A stretch of 64,000 nucleotides of DNA, taken from the NCBI RefSeq assembly GCF_014699135.1, contig NZ_JACOFT010000001.1, forward strand, positions 905,803 through 969,802, given 5' to 3'. Origin of the DNA: Cognatundibacterium aquatile (GTDB lineage: Bacteria; Pseudomonadota; Gammaproteobacteria; Burkholderiales; Burkholderiaceae_D). A program made the position numbers and the translations under genes. Shown here piece after piece: positions 1 to 8,763 of the stretch (positions are counted from its first letter, which is position 1; every line of letters begins with the position of its first letter). Under the pieces are notes generated by a model. That model did not search any database. It had not been told where the DNA came from and saw only the letters and a program-made list of their open reading frames with translations.

Positions 1-58
1 CGGCCGGAAGTTGATGATCGATATCCCAACTGATCACGTACAGATTGGAAAATGAAAG

Positions 59-616
59 ATGAACGTCAAACGCTGCTCTTGGGCCAACTCAGTCAATCCC
101 TTATACATTGCCTATCACGATAACGAGTGGGGGCGCCCATGTCATGATGAAAACCGTTTGTTTGAAATGCTGAATCTGGAAGGTGCTCAGGCCGGACTAA
201 GCTGGGAAACCGTCTTAAATAAGCGCGCGAGTTACCGCATCGCTTTTGATGACTGGGACGCAAAAAAAATCGCACAGTACGACGCCGATAAGGTGGCGGA
301 ATTACTGGCCAATCCCGGCATCGTGCGTAATCGTTTAAAAGTCGCAGCGACCATCAATAACGCCAAAGCGTATCTGCAACTATGCGAGGAGGTAGGCAGT
401 CTGGATAAGTATCTTTGGGCATATGTCGACGGCAAACCGATACTGAATCATGGTGAGCGCATAGTAACGACACCATTGTCTGATCGTATTTCCAAGGATC
501 TGCGCCAACGAGGATTTAAGTTTGTCGGCTCAACGATAATTTATGCGTATATGCAGGCCATCGGCATGGTGCAGGATCATGCCGCAGACTGTGACTGGCG
601 TCAGTCTGCAGTCTGA
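59..616 (+). CDS. tag: DNA-3-methyladenine glycosylase I
   Basis: A 185-residue base-excision repair enzyme that removes 3-methyladenine from alkylated DNA in the cytoplasm. The family's zinc site is visible as C6, H20, H174 and C178. The catalytic-pocket segment LEGAQAGLSWETVL (about residues 40-53) contains the conserved Glu and Trp that recognise the damaged base. The length matches the family norm (about 185-195). The ATG at 59 directly precedes the conserved RCSW motif. The gene is convergent with the leftward Anbu gene, with only about 35 bases between their stops and no clear terminator. Nothing odd in the sequence; identification is firm. Confidence 0.95.
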   Translation: MNVKRCSWANSVNPLYIAYHDNEWGRPCHDENRLFEMLNLEGAQAGLSWETVLNKRASYRIAFDDWDAKKIAQYDADKVAELLANPGIVRNRLKVAATINNAKAYLQLCEEVGSLDKYLWAYVDGKPILNHGERIVTTPLSDRISKDLRQRGFKFVGSTIIYAYMQAIGMVQDHAADCDWRQSAV

Positions 617-650
617 TTAATTACCTTCAGTTCAAAATTAAACAAACGTA

Positions 651-1541
651 TCAATGCTGACGCGGATTGCTGCGTTGTTCCGCGAAGGATTGCAGGCTTC
701 CCATTGTGGATGTGCCTGAGGTTTTATCCGGATGCGCAACCATCACAGGTTTGCTGTGAGTATTGGCCGCTGAAGCTGATGGTTGATGCCCGGTCAGATT
801 ACTTGCGGAAGCATTGATATCCCAGACCGGCGCTTCTATTCCTTCGAAGACGGTTTTTAATTGTTGCCCCCAGCTATTTCTGATCATCTGAAAATACTGA
901 TTTTTTTCATCGATGGTGACGAAGCGTGATACTGCCAGATGATTATTTTCATAGACCAGCAGATCCAAGGGCAGACCGACGGAGATATTAGAGCGCAGTG
1001 TGGAATCCATAGAAATCAACGCACATTTTGCCGCATCGTCAAGGCTGGTGGCAGGATTGATGACGCGGTCGAGAATAGGTTTGCCGTATTTGGCTTCGCC
1101 GATCTGAAAGTAGGTGTTTTCGTTGTGCGCTTCAATAAAATTACCTGCTGAATAAATCTGAAACAGACGGCAACGTTCGCCTTTGATTTGTCCGCCAAAC
1201 ATCAGGCTGACATTAAAGTCGATGCCAAATTCGGATAAGGCTTTGGCATCACGCTGATGTATGACACGCACGGCTTCACCCAGAATACGTGCAGCATCGT
1301 ACATACTCTGAACGTTCCAGATCGTATTGCCATTTGCATCCTGATACTCAGAAAGTAATTCGCGTATGGACTGTGAAATCGACAGATTACCCGCCGTCAT
1401 CAATACCATCATGCGTTCGCCCGCTTTCTCAAAGACGGACATTTTTCTGAATGTACCGACCTGATCCACGCCGGCATTCGTGCGGGAATCAGATAGAAAA
1501 ACCAGCCCGGCATCGAGGCGTATGCCTACACAGTAAGTCAT
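651..1541 (-). CDS. Anbu-type bacterial proteasome homologue
   Basis: A 296-residue member of the Anbu (ancestral beta subunit) branch of the Ntn-hydrolase/proteasome superfamily. After loss of the initiator Met the chain starts with Thr, the expected nucleophile. The equivalents of proteasome D17 (in SDSRTNAG) and K33 (in FRKMS) are in place. Family members form helical or ring-like assemblies; their substrates are not established. The last approximately 55 residues are a Ser/Ala/Asn/His-rich tail beyond the usual length of about 240-250. It is the last gene of a leftward cluster with ATP-grasp, alpha-E and transglutaminase-like genes, the classic Anbu neighbourhood, after a 72-base gap. Family assignment is strong; cellular role unknown. 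Confidence 0.88.
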   Translation of the reverse strand: MTYCVGIRLDAGLVFLSDSRTNAGVDQVGTFRKMSVFEKAGERMMVLMTAGNLSISQSIRELLSEYQDANGNTIWNVQSMYDAARILGEAVRVIHQRDAKALSEFGIDFNVSLMFGGQIKGERCRLFQIYSAGNFIEAHNENTYFQIGEAKYGKPILDRVINPATSLDDAAKCALISMDSTLRSNISVGLPLDLLVYENNHLAVSRFVTIDEKNQYFQMIRNSWGQQLKTVFEGIEAPVWDINASASNLTGHQPSASAANTHSKPVMVAHPDKTSGTSTMGSLQSFAEQRSNPRQH

Positions 1542-1613
1542 ATTAAATCGTGAGTAGAGTATGTATAAGTCAGGATTTTACCTCAGGCCATCATTGAACT
1601 GTCATGCAACACG

Positions 1614-2420
1614 CTATTGCGGCGTCACCTGTACGCTGACCGTTAATGTTTCAATACCACCGCCGCGCCGTATGCCGCGAACCGGTGCAGCCGTATCGTA
1701 ATCACGACCGATAGCAAGGCGGCAATAAGAGTCTGTCATCAGTCTGACGTGGGTCACATCGATGCTGATCCAGCCGTGATAATCATGGTCTTGCGCCCAG
1801 ACATCCACCCAGGCGTGGCTTTCAGCGTGATCGCTGGATTCCGGATCGATATATCCTGAGACATAGCGGGCAGGTACGCCCATGACATGACAGCAAGCGA
1901 GAAATAAATGAGCATGATCCTGACACACGCCTCGTCCCATTAACAAGGCATCGTTGGCTGTAGTGGTAACGACCGTGCTGCCGGTCTGATAGGTAACCGC
2001 ATTTCTTATTTGCTCTGCAAGATAAAGGAGCTCACGGCTGGAGGCCGATTGTTCCCGAGGTAAAGAGCGTTTCGCAAACGTCTGAATTTCCGCACTGCTT
2101 TCCGTGAGCTGAGTGGGAATGGTGAATATTAGTGGCGACCATGGCTCGGCGTTGGTAATACGTCCGGCATCCGGGCTTCTGACATTGACGATGCCCGATG
2201 CCAGTATATTGACCTCCAGATGTGGTTCAGTAATGGTCAATGTATGAGATTGATTGCCATAGGCGTCTGTGTATGCATGTCGATGTCCGGCAGCGACAAT
2301 GCTCCACTGCGCTATATGTTGATGCAACTCCGTACGTGGCGTCAGATGCAATTGCTGTATCGTGTATGACGATGGCGCGGAGTAGATATATTTGGTCTGA
2401 TGCCGGATATTGAGTTGCAT
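1614..2420 (-). CDS. transglutaminase-like cysteine peptidase
   Basis: A 268-residue cytoplasmic protein with an N-terminal bacterial transglutaminase-associated domain (about 1-100) and a C-terminal transglutaminase-like core. The catalytic triad is visible: C166 in GRGVCQDHAH, H202 in SHAWVDVW and D221 in SIDVTH. Such enzymes act as amide-bond hydrolases or acyltransferases. In this cluster (ATP-grasp, alpha-E, transglutaminase, Anbu) it has been proposed from genome context to process or transfer a peptide made by the ATP-grasp enzyme; that is a prediction, not shown. It starts 17 bases after the alpha-E stop codon, so the two are almost certainly co-transcribed. Confidence 0.9.
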   Translation of the reverse strand: MQLNIRHQTKYIYSAPSSYTIQQLHLTPRTELHQHIAQWSIVAAGHRHAYTDAYGNQSHTLTITEPHLEVNILASGIVNVRSPDAGRITNAEPWSPLIFTIPTQLTESSAEIQTFAKRSLPREQSASSRELLYLAEQIRNAVTYQTGSTVVTTTANDALLMGRGVCQDHAHLFLACCHVMGVPARYVSGYIDPESSDHAESHAWVDVWAQDHDYHGWISIDVTHVRLMTDSYCRLAIGRDYDTAAPVRGIRRGGGIETLTVSVQVTPQ

Positions 2421-2437
2421 AATGAACGTTGGTGCTT

Positions 2438-3388
2438 TCAGGCAGCCAGAGGTACTAAAAAATCACGACTGATGCGATTGCCTAATTCAAAAATGCGCTC
2501 CAGAAATTCCGTCAGCGTGTTGTGTAGTCCGGCGTTCAGAATGTCTTCAATGGTGGCAAATTTTAATTCCGCATGTAGCTTTCCGGCGAAACGTTCGGTG
2601 TCTGCTGAGACATCATTGCTGACCACCGCGAGGTTGGCAATGACTTCATCCATGCATGCGAGTAAAGAGCGTGGCATATTACCGCGTAACATGAGTAACT
2701 CTGCCACGCGTTCCGGTGTGATAACGTCGCGATACACTTTGCGATAAATTTCGAATCCTGAAACGGAATGCAGCAATGCTGCCCAGTAATAAAAATCCTT
2801 TTGTATACTTTCCTTCGGCTGCCCCTTTGCTTTCGTGCCGTGAAATTTCACATCCAGAATACGCGCCGTGTTATCGGCCCGTTCCAGAAATGTACCGAGC
2901 CGTATGAAGTGAACCGCCTCATCTTTTAGCATCGTTCCCAGCGTCACACCGCGCGATAAATGCGAACGGTATTTGACCCATTCAAAGAACTGGCTGGGGT
3001 CTTGTTCGACGATGCCGCTCGCAAGTTTTTCCTGCATCGATAGCCAGGTTGCATTCTGGGTTTCCCATACTTCGGTTGTCAGCGTGCCGCGCACTGCACG
3101 TGCGTTTTCTCTGGCCTCTTTTAAACAGGACGCAATCGAGGATGGATTCATCGGGTCACGCACCATGAAATCGAGCACATCTTTTTTGGTCAGGATGCCA
3201 TAGTGGAAATCAAACGACGATTGCAACTCCGAGATACCCAACATGGCACGCCAGCCATTTTCTGCATGTTCTGCAGATTGCGGCAACATGGATGTCTGTA
3301 CATTCACGTCCAGCATGCGGGCGGTGTTTTCAGCGCGTTCTGTGTAGCGCGCCATCCAGAATAAATGATCAGCAGTTCTGCTCAGCAT
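2438..3388 (-). CDS. alpha-E domain protein
   Basis: A 316-residue, almost entirely alpha-helical protein of the alpha-E (DUF403) family, beginning MLSRTADHLFWMARYTERAE, the family's signature start. An in-frame upstream start at 3427 exists, but the ATG at 3388 lies one base after the ATP-grasp stop codon (TGA-C-ATG), which suggests translational coupling and decides the start. Family members always accompany circularly permuted ATP-grasp proteins and are thought to be partners in a peptide-synthetase-like system. No catalytic motif is recognisable by eye. Family call is secure; biochemical function is unknown. Confidence 0.9.
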   Translation of the reverse strand: MLSRTADHLFWMARYTERAENTARMLDVNVQTSMLPQSAEHAENGWRAMLGISELQSSFDFHYGILTKKDVLDFMVRDPMNPSSIASCLKEARENARAVRGTLTTEVWETQNATWLSMQEKLASGIVEQDPSQFFEWVKYRSHLSRGVTLGTMLKDEAVHFIRLGTFLERADNTARILDVKFHGTKAKGQPKESIQKDFYYWAALLHSVSGFEIYRKVYRDVITPERVAELLMLRGNMPRSLLACMDEVIANLAVVSNDVSADTERFAGKLHAELKFATIEDILNAGLHNTLTEFLERIFELGNRISRDFLVPLAA

Positions 3389-3389
3389 G

Positions 3390-4814
3390 TCAGTTCTCCA
3401 ATACCCAGGTGTCTTTGGTGCCACCACCTTGTGACGAATTCACGACTAATGAACCCTCTTCCAGCGCGACCCGGGTCAGTCCGCCAGGTGCCATCGAGAT
3501 CGTCTTGCCAGACAATACAAATGGCCGCAAATCAATATGGCGCGGAGCAATGCCACTGTCGACAAAAGTCGGACATGACGACAAGGCTAATGTCGGTTGC
3601 GCGATATAGCCTTCTGGCTTGGCAAGCAGGCGCTGACGGAAATCTTCAATTTGTTGTTTGCTCGAAGCTGGGCCAACCAGCATGCCATAGCCACCTGCAC
3701 CATGAACTTCTTTCACGACCAATTCAGGAAGATGGGCGAGGGTATAGGCAAGATCATCCGGTTTGCGACACTGATACGTCGGCACATTATTCAGTATCGG
3801 TTGTTCAGACAGATAAAATTTGATCATATCCGTGACATAAGGATAAATCGATTTATCATCTGCAACCCCTGTGCCAATCGCGTTGGCAAGGGTCACGCGT
3901 CCGGCGCGATAGACCGATAATAAACCTGGAACGCCAAGTGATGAATCCGGGCGAAATGCGAGTGGATCAAGAAAATCATCATCGACCCGGCGATAAATTA
4001 CATCCACCCGTTTTGGCCCTCGCGTCGTGCGCATATACACGGCGTTATCGTCAACAAACAGGTCTTTACCTTCGACCAGCTCAACCCCCATTTGCTGCGC
4101 CAGAAATGCGTGCTCGAAATAAGCTGAGTTATACATACCTGGCGTCATGACGACGATGGTCGGATTGTCGATTCCCATCGGCGCCACTGAGCGCAGATTA
4201 TCCAGCAACATATCCGGGTAATGGTCTACAGGAGCAATCTTGTTTTTGGCGAATAATTCAGGAAACAGCCGCATCATCATTTTGCGGTCTTCCAGCATAT
4301 AAGAGACACCGGATGGTACGCGCAGATTATCTTCCAATACGTAAAAATCACCCTGGCCTGCACGCACAATATCGACGCCGGCGATATGTGCATAGATATC
4401 TGATGCAACAGAAACGCCCTGCATCTCAGGCCGGTACTGCGCATTTTTATAAATCTGCTCAGGTGGAATGATCCCGGCTTTAATGATGTTCTGATCATGG
4501 TAGACATCATGAATAAACATATTCAATGCCTTCACGCGCTGTACCAGCCCGGTTTCCAGTAGAGCCCATTCTTTGGCGGGGATAATGCGGGGAATGATGT
4601 CGAAAGGAATCAGGCGTTCTGTGCCCGCATCGTCGCCATAGACAGCGAAGGTAATGCCGACGCGACGAAAGCTGAGATCGGCTTCCGCTCGTTTGCGTTG
4701 CAGACGCTCCGCTGATTGCTTCGCTAACCAGTGATGGAATTCGCGATAATGCTCACGCGTCGAATCTGCTGTGCCGATGGTCTCGGCCGTCATTTCATTA
4801 AAGAATTTTGCCAT
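3390..4814 (-). CDS. circularly permuted ATP-grasp protein (type 2)
   Basis: A 474-residue member of the circularly permuted ATP-grasp family (DUF404/DUF407). Members are predicted to form amide bonds using ATP, with carboxylate activation as acyl phosphate. Recognisable segments are FDIIPRIIPAKEW, DIVRAGQGDFYVLEDNLRVPSGVSYMLEDR, and the ligase-like end HGAGGYGMLVGP with FVDSGIAPRHIDLRPF. The ATG at 4814 (MAKFFNEM) matches how family members start; an alternative ATG lies at 4826. It is the first gene of the leftward cluster with alpha-E, transglutaminase and Anbu genes, and lies 71 bases downstream of the symporter stop. The peptide product, if any, is unknown. Confidence 0.88.
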   Translation of the reverse strand: MAKFFNEMTAETIGTADSTREHYREFHHWLAKQSAERLQRKRAEADLSFRRVGITFAVYGDDAGTERLIPFDIIPRIIPAKEWALLETGLVQRVKALNMFIHDVYHDQNIIKAGIIPPEQIYKNAQYRPEMQGVSVASDIYAHIAGVDIVRAGQGDFYVLEDNLRVPSGVSYMLEDRKMMMRLFPELFAKNKIAPVDHYPDMLLDNLRSVAPMGIDNPTIVVMTPGMYNSAYFEHAFLAQQMGVELVEGKDLFVDDNAVYMRTTRGPKRVDVIYRRVDDDFLDPLAFRPDSSLGVPGLLSVYRAGRVTLANAIGTGVADDKSIYPYVTDMIKFYLSEQPILNNVPTYQCRKPDDLAYTLAHLPELVVKEVHGAGGYGMLVGPASSKQQIEDFRQRLLAKPEGYIAQPTLALSSCPTFVDSGIAPRHIDLRPFVLSGKTISMAPGGLTRVALEEGSLVVNSSQGGGTKDTWVLEN

Positions 4815-4885
4815 GTCCCATTCCACGATTACTGAGTCAACTTAGCTATATCAAAAAGCGTGCCAAGCAAACTCAGTCGTGTAAA

Positions 4886-6925
4886 TCAGGGGGCGCGGAT
4901 ATAGTCAATCAGTTCCGTAGTATGGTGATCGGGTGCTGGTGTCATCAGGCTGGCGATCACCATGGCAATGAATCCTGCAGGAACACCGAATACGCCGGCG
5001 GATATCGGTGCAATATGCCACCATTGATTGGCCGGACTACCGCCAAATAATGGGTGGGTGAATACCATATAGAAAATACAGACAAAAAAGCCTGTGATGA
5101 TGCCTGCAACAGCGCCTTGACGATTCGCGCGCTTCCAGAATATGCCCAATATTAGTGCGGGAAACAGTGTCGATGCGCCGACAGAAAAGGCCGCACCAAC
5201 AAGTGACAAAATATCGGCTGGTTTGAGGGATGCCACATAGGCCGCAATCAGCGCAACGACCAGCAGCAGTAATTTTGAAATCGTCACCCGCTTTTGTGTA
5301 GATGCCGTGGGGTCAATGATTTTGTAATAGATATCGTGCGACAAAGAGTTTGAAATAGTCAGCAGCAATCCATCTGCCGTTGACAGTGCCGCCGCCAGCC
5401 CGCCAGCGGCGACCAGACCGGAAACAACGTAAGGTAAGCCAGCAATTTCCGGCGTGGCGAGAACGATGATATCGCCATCAAGGACGATTTCCGCAAGTTG
5501 CACTATGCCGTCTTTATTGATATCGGTGATGCTGACCAGCGGGTTAAGTTTGTCAATGTTTGCCCAATACGTGACCCACGAAGGTAACTTGGAGAATTCG
5601 CTGCCAACCAGCGAGTTATAGATATCGTACTTAACGAGTATCGCCAGCGATGGAATCGTGATGTACAGCAGCATAATGAAAAACAAAGACCAGAATACGG
5701 AGTCTCTGCTTTCTGTCACTGAGGGCGTAGTGTAATAGCGTGTCAGTACGTGGGGCAAGGCTGCGGTACCCATCATCAGACACAACACCAGCGCCATGAA
5801 ATTATTTCGTTTGATATCGGATTCAGCCTTATCTTTGGCAGCATAAGGCGTGTATTGTGCAAAGCCCGGCCTGGATTTCAACAGATAGGAATTGCGCGCT
5901 TCCGCCCAGCTATTTCTTGCATCAGCTGGCGATGCTGGGTAGTTCGCCAGTGCACGACTGGCAGTTTTGATCGCAATTAATGAGCCATTCCCGGCTTTTA
6001 ATTCTTCCAGATTTTTTTGCAGCTCGGCGCGCCCAGATTCCCATGATTCAGGCAACTGCTGAATTTTTTTATCGTATTCGTCTGCACGTAATTTATAAAT
6101 GTCCCTGACTTCTTTTTCCTTGGGGCTCTTATCAAACTGGGCTTCTTTTTTTGCCAGCTCTGGTAAAAATGCACCATAGGATATTTGCGGAAATGGATTG
6201 TCCGTATGTTTGGCCGACAACCAGGCGACCGGAATCATGAATGCGATTACGATGATGATGTATTGCGACACCTGCGTCCATGTGACGGCACGCATACCGC
6301 CCAGAAATGAACAAACCAGTATGCTGGCTAATCCCAGAAAAATACCGACCGAGAAATCGACGCCGGTAAAGCGCGAAGTGATCAGGCCGACGCCATAAAT
6401 CTGCGCCACGACATAGATAAAAGAAATGAATACGGTCGCCAGTACCGCCAGAATACGCACGATATTGGTATGTGGTTTACCTGAAAATCGCGTACCCAGA
6501 AAATCTGCAATCGTGTATTGGCCGAATTTTCTGATGTATGGTGCGATCAGCATCGCTACCAGACAAAATCCGCCGGTCCAGCCTATGATGTAGGCGAGTC
6601 CGTCAAAGCCTTGTAAATACAGCCCGCCGGCAAGACTCAGAAAACTGGCGGCAGACATCCAATCGGCCGCAGTTGCCATGCCATTAAATACTGCTGGCAC
6701 CCGTCTGCCGGCGACATAGTATTCTGCAATGTCAGAGGTTCGGCTGACCAAGCCGATGCCAGCGTAAATAACGATGGTGGCGAACATAAACAGATAGCCT
6801 ATCCAGACCCGTGGAACGCCTTCTTTTTCCAGTATCGTCAGGACGATCAGAAAGATAAAAAAAAGTAAGGTATACCAAAGATAGTAGGACGTTAATCTCT
6901 GTGTAAATCGTTTTTGTGGCGACAT
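4886..6925 (-). CDS. sodium:solute symporter, VC_2705 subfamily
   Basis: A 679-residue inner-membrane symporter of the SSS family, large subfamily, paired with the small DUF4212 protein encoded just upstream. Typical SSS segments are visible: AEYYVAGRRVPAVFNGMA near residue 70, WTGGFCLVAM, and the later block GLAAALSTADGLLLTISNSLSHD. A hydrophilic insertion of about 115 residues (roughly 245-360) separates two membrane blocks. A second loop carries DINKDGIVQLAE, which reads like an EF-hand calcium loop. Substrate is not decidable; small organic acids such as acetate are typical of relatives. It is the last gene of a four-gene leftward operon starting with a two-component system, which suggests regulation by that system. 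Confidence 0.9.
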   Translation of the reverse strand: MSPQKRFTQRLTSYYLWYTLLFFIFLIVLTILEKEGVPRVWIGYLFMFATIVIYAGIGLVSRTSDIAEYYVAGRRVPAVFNGMATAADWMSAASFLSLAGGLYLQGFDGLAYIIGWTGGFCLVAMLIAPYIRKFGQYTIADFLGTRFSGKPHTNIVRILAVLATVFISFIYVVAQIYGVGLITSRFTGVDFSVGIFLGLASILVCSFLGGMRAVTWTQVSQYIIIVIAFMIPVAWLSAKHTDNPFPQISYGAFLPELAKKEAQFDKSPKEKEVRDIYKLRADEYDKKIQQLPESWESGRAELQKNLEELKAGNGSLIAIKTASRALANYPASPADARNSWAEARNSYLLKSRPGFAQYTPYAAKDKAESDIKRNNFMALVLCLMMGTAALPHVLTRYYTTPSVTESRDSVFWSLFFIMLLYITIPSLAILVKYDIYNSLVGSEFSKLPSWVTYWANIDKLNPLVSITDINKDGIVQLAEIVLDGDIIVLATPEIAGLPYVVSGLVAAGGLAAALSTADGLLLTISNSLSHDIYYKIIDPTASTQKRVTISKLLLLVVALIAAYVASLKPADILSLVGAAFSVGASTLFPALILGIFWKRANRQGAVAGIITGFFVCIFYMVFTHPLFGGSPANQWWHIAPISAGVFGVPAGFIAMVIASLMTPAPDHHTTELIDYIRAP

Positions 6926-6929
6926 GTGC

Positions 6930-7223
6930 TTATTCGTCTTTATCGTTTTTATCGTCTTGTCGAGGGCGTTGTATCCAGCGCATGCCTATCGAGTAAATCG
7001 CGAGGATCAGAACGTAACTCAGCGTCAATCCTTGCGCTGCCAGATAAAACGACAGTGGCCAGCTAAAGAAATGCCATTCGGATAGTTCCCGCGCAAAAAA
7101 CAGACTGAAAAAACTGAGCAATCCCCAACATAACAACAGAGCCGTAGTCAGCCGTTTGGTGCGTCGCCAATAATGATGTGGCGCAGACTTTGTTTCCGGT
7201 ATTGATGTCGATGGCGTCTTCAT
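6930..7223 (-). CDS. DUF4212 membrane protein, symporter small partner
   Basis: A 97-residue protein with two membrane helices (LTTALLLCWGLLSFFSLFF and the stretch around PLSFYLAAQGLTLSYVLILAIY), matching the family that accompanies VC_2705-type sodium symporters. The helices are linked by the typical ARELSEWHFFSWPLSFYLAAQGL segment. I place the start at 7223 because that ATG lies one base after the histidine-kinase stop codon (TGA-A-ATG). Upstream in-frame starts at 7247 (ATG) and 7250 (TTG) lie inside the kinase gene and lack a good ribosome site. The stop is four bases before the symporter start. It probably forms a heteromeric transporter with the symporter. Confidence 0.88.
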   Translation of the reverse strand: MKTPSTSIPETKSAPHHYWRRTKRLTTALLLCWGLLSFFSLFFARELSEWHFFSWPLSFYLAAQGLTLSYVLILAIYSIGMRWIQRPRQDDKNDKDE

Positions 7224-7224
7224 T

Positions 7225-8763
7225 TCACGCTTCGCCGATGAATTCATCAAAGGGGTTTAATCTGAACGAAATGCGGAAAACGGTACCAGGAAATTGCGGG
7301 TCCTGAGGATGGGGATTATCGAGAATTTCTATCTGCGCGCCATGTTGCTGGGCGATTTCCCTGACGATGGCCAGACCAAGTCCGCTGCCTTGTACATTGC
7401 TGCCGAGGATGCGGTAAAAACGTTCAAATACATGTTCACGTTCAGCGACGGGGATACCGGGACCATTGTCTTCTACTTCGATGATGGCCAGCGCCTGCTG
7501 TTCATTCATGCTGACTTTGACCGTGATGCTGTGGCCTGACGGTGTATAACGGATTGCATTGTCGATCAGATTGCTCAGCATTTCCCGCAGCATCAACGGA
7601 TTAGCGAAAATGGTGATGGGAAAATCGGGCTGTTCAAAACCCAGATCAATTTTTTTTGCGAATGATGCCTGTATCCAGTCCCGAACGACATTCATCGCCA
7701 GTTCATTCAAGTTCACTTGCTCCAGAGGCCGGGTGGCTGGGGTCAGGTTTTCTGCGCGAGCCAGCGTCAGCAATTGATTGATGAGGCGGGTTGCTGCTTC
7801 TGAGCTGGTCGATAACTGCAATAGTGAGCGCCGGATTTCTTCCTGATCGGTTTGTCGTAATGCCAGTTCAGATTGCATACGCATACCCGCCAGCGGTGTT
7901 TTCATCTGGTGCGCAGCATCCGCGATGAAGCGTTTTTGAATGTCTATCGTTTGCGCCAGACGTGCCAGCATGTCATTTAATGAATTAACCAGGGGTGTGA
8001 TTTCTTCCGGCACCTGGCGCGAATCGATAGGGCTGAGGTCATCCGGGCGGCGGGCGCGTATGCGTTGTTGCAATTCGGCCAGCGGCGATAAGCCCCGGCT
8101 CAGTGCAAACCAAACCAGTGCCAGCGCGATTGGCAAGATAATGAATTGTGGCAGCACCACACCTTTAATAATTTCATTCGCCAGAACAGCGCGTTTTTCC
8201 AGCGTTTCCGCGACCTGTATCATGATCTGCGACGACTCAGGATTGACCGTTTTCTTGGTCGGTGGCGTTAAATCGATATAACTGTACGCGATGCGATAAT
8301 CGATACCGCGCAAACTCAGATTTCTGAACTGAATATTACCGGCCGCAGGTCGTTCTTCATCAGCAGGCGCCGGAATATCCTGATCGCCATCGATCAGATC
8401 CCCCTTGGCATTTTTTATCTGGAAATGAATATTGTCGAGATCATCGGCCCGCAAAATATCACGTGCCGGTTTGGATAATTGGGTAATCGCCTGACCATCA
8501 AATTCTTTGACCTGTTGTGCGAGCACGAGCACCTTGTCTTCCAGTGCACGGTCGAAAGGCTGATTTGCAATCGACTTTGCCACCAGATACGTAATGGCAA
8601 TACTCATAGGCCACAGCAGCAACAGCGGCGCCAGCATCCAGTCAAGAATTTCGCCAAATAACGAGCGCTGGATTTTTTCTTCTGGCTGCTGCAACAATAT
8701 ATTTTCTGACGCAGCGGGCGCAGAATTCGATGAAGTATCAGCGACGCTGCTGTCTGTACTCAT
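7225..8763 (-). CDS. sensor histidine kinase (QseC/TctE-like)
   Basis: A 512-residue inner-membrane sensor kinase. Order: a poorly conserved cytoplasmic N-terminus (1-40), first membrane helix (about 42-66), a periplasmic 2CSK-N-type sensor (about 67-200), second helix (about 205-225), HAMP-like linker (about 225-275), HisKA with phospho-acceptor H285 in DAAHQMKTPLAG, then HATPase with N box LIDNAIRYTPSG and G boxes EVEDNGPGIP and GSGLGLAIV. It overlaps the response-regulator gene by 4 bases (ATGA), so the two are coupled. Such kinases control organic-acid uptake in relatives (TctE); here the downstream symporter is the natural target. The ligand is unknown. Confidence 0.92.
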   Translation of the reverse strand: MSTDSSVADTSSNSAPAASENILLQQPEEKIQRSLFGEILDWMLAPLLLLWPMSIAITYLVAKSIANQPFDRALEDKVLVLAQQVKEFDGQAITQLSKPARDILRADDLDNIHFQIKNAKGDLIDGDQDIPAPADEERPAAGNIQFRNLSLRGIDYRIAYSYIDLTPPTKKTVNPESSQIMIQVAETLEKRAVLANEIIKGVVLPQFIILPIALALVWFALSRGLSPLAELQQRIRARRPDDLSPIDSRQVPEEITPLVNSLNDMLARLAQTIDIQKRFIADAAHQMKTPLAGMRMQSELALRQTDQEEIRRSLLQLSTSSEAATRLINQLLTLARAENLTPATRPLEQVNLNELAMNVVRDWIQASFAKKIDLGFEQPDFPITIFANPLMLREMLSNLIDNAIRYTPSGHSITVKVSMNEQQALAIIEVEDNGPGIPVAEREHVFERFYRILGSNVQGSGLGLAIVREIAQQHGAQIEILDNPHPQDPQFPGTVFRISFRLNPFDEFIGEA

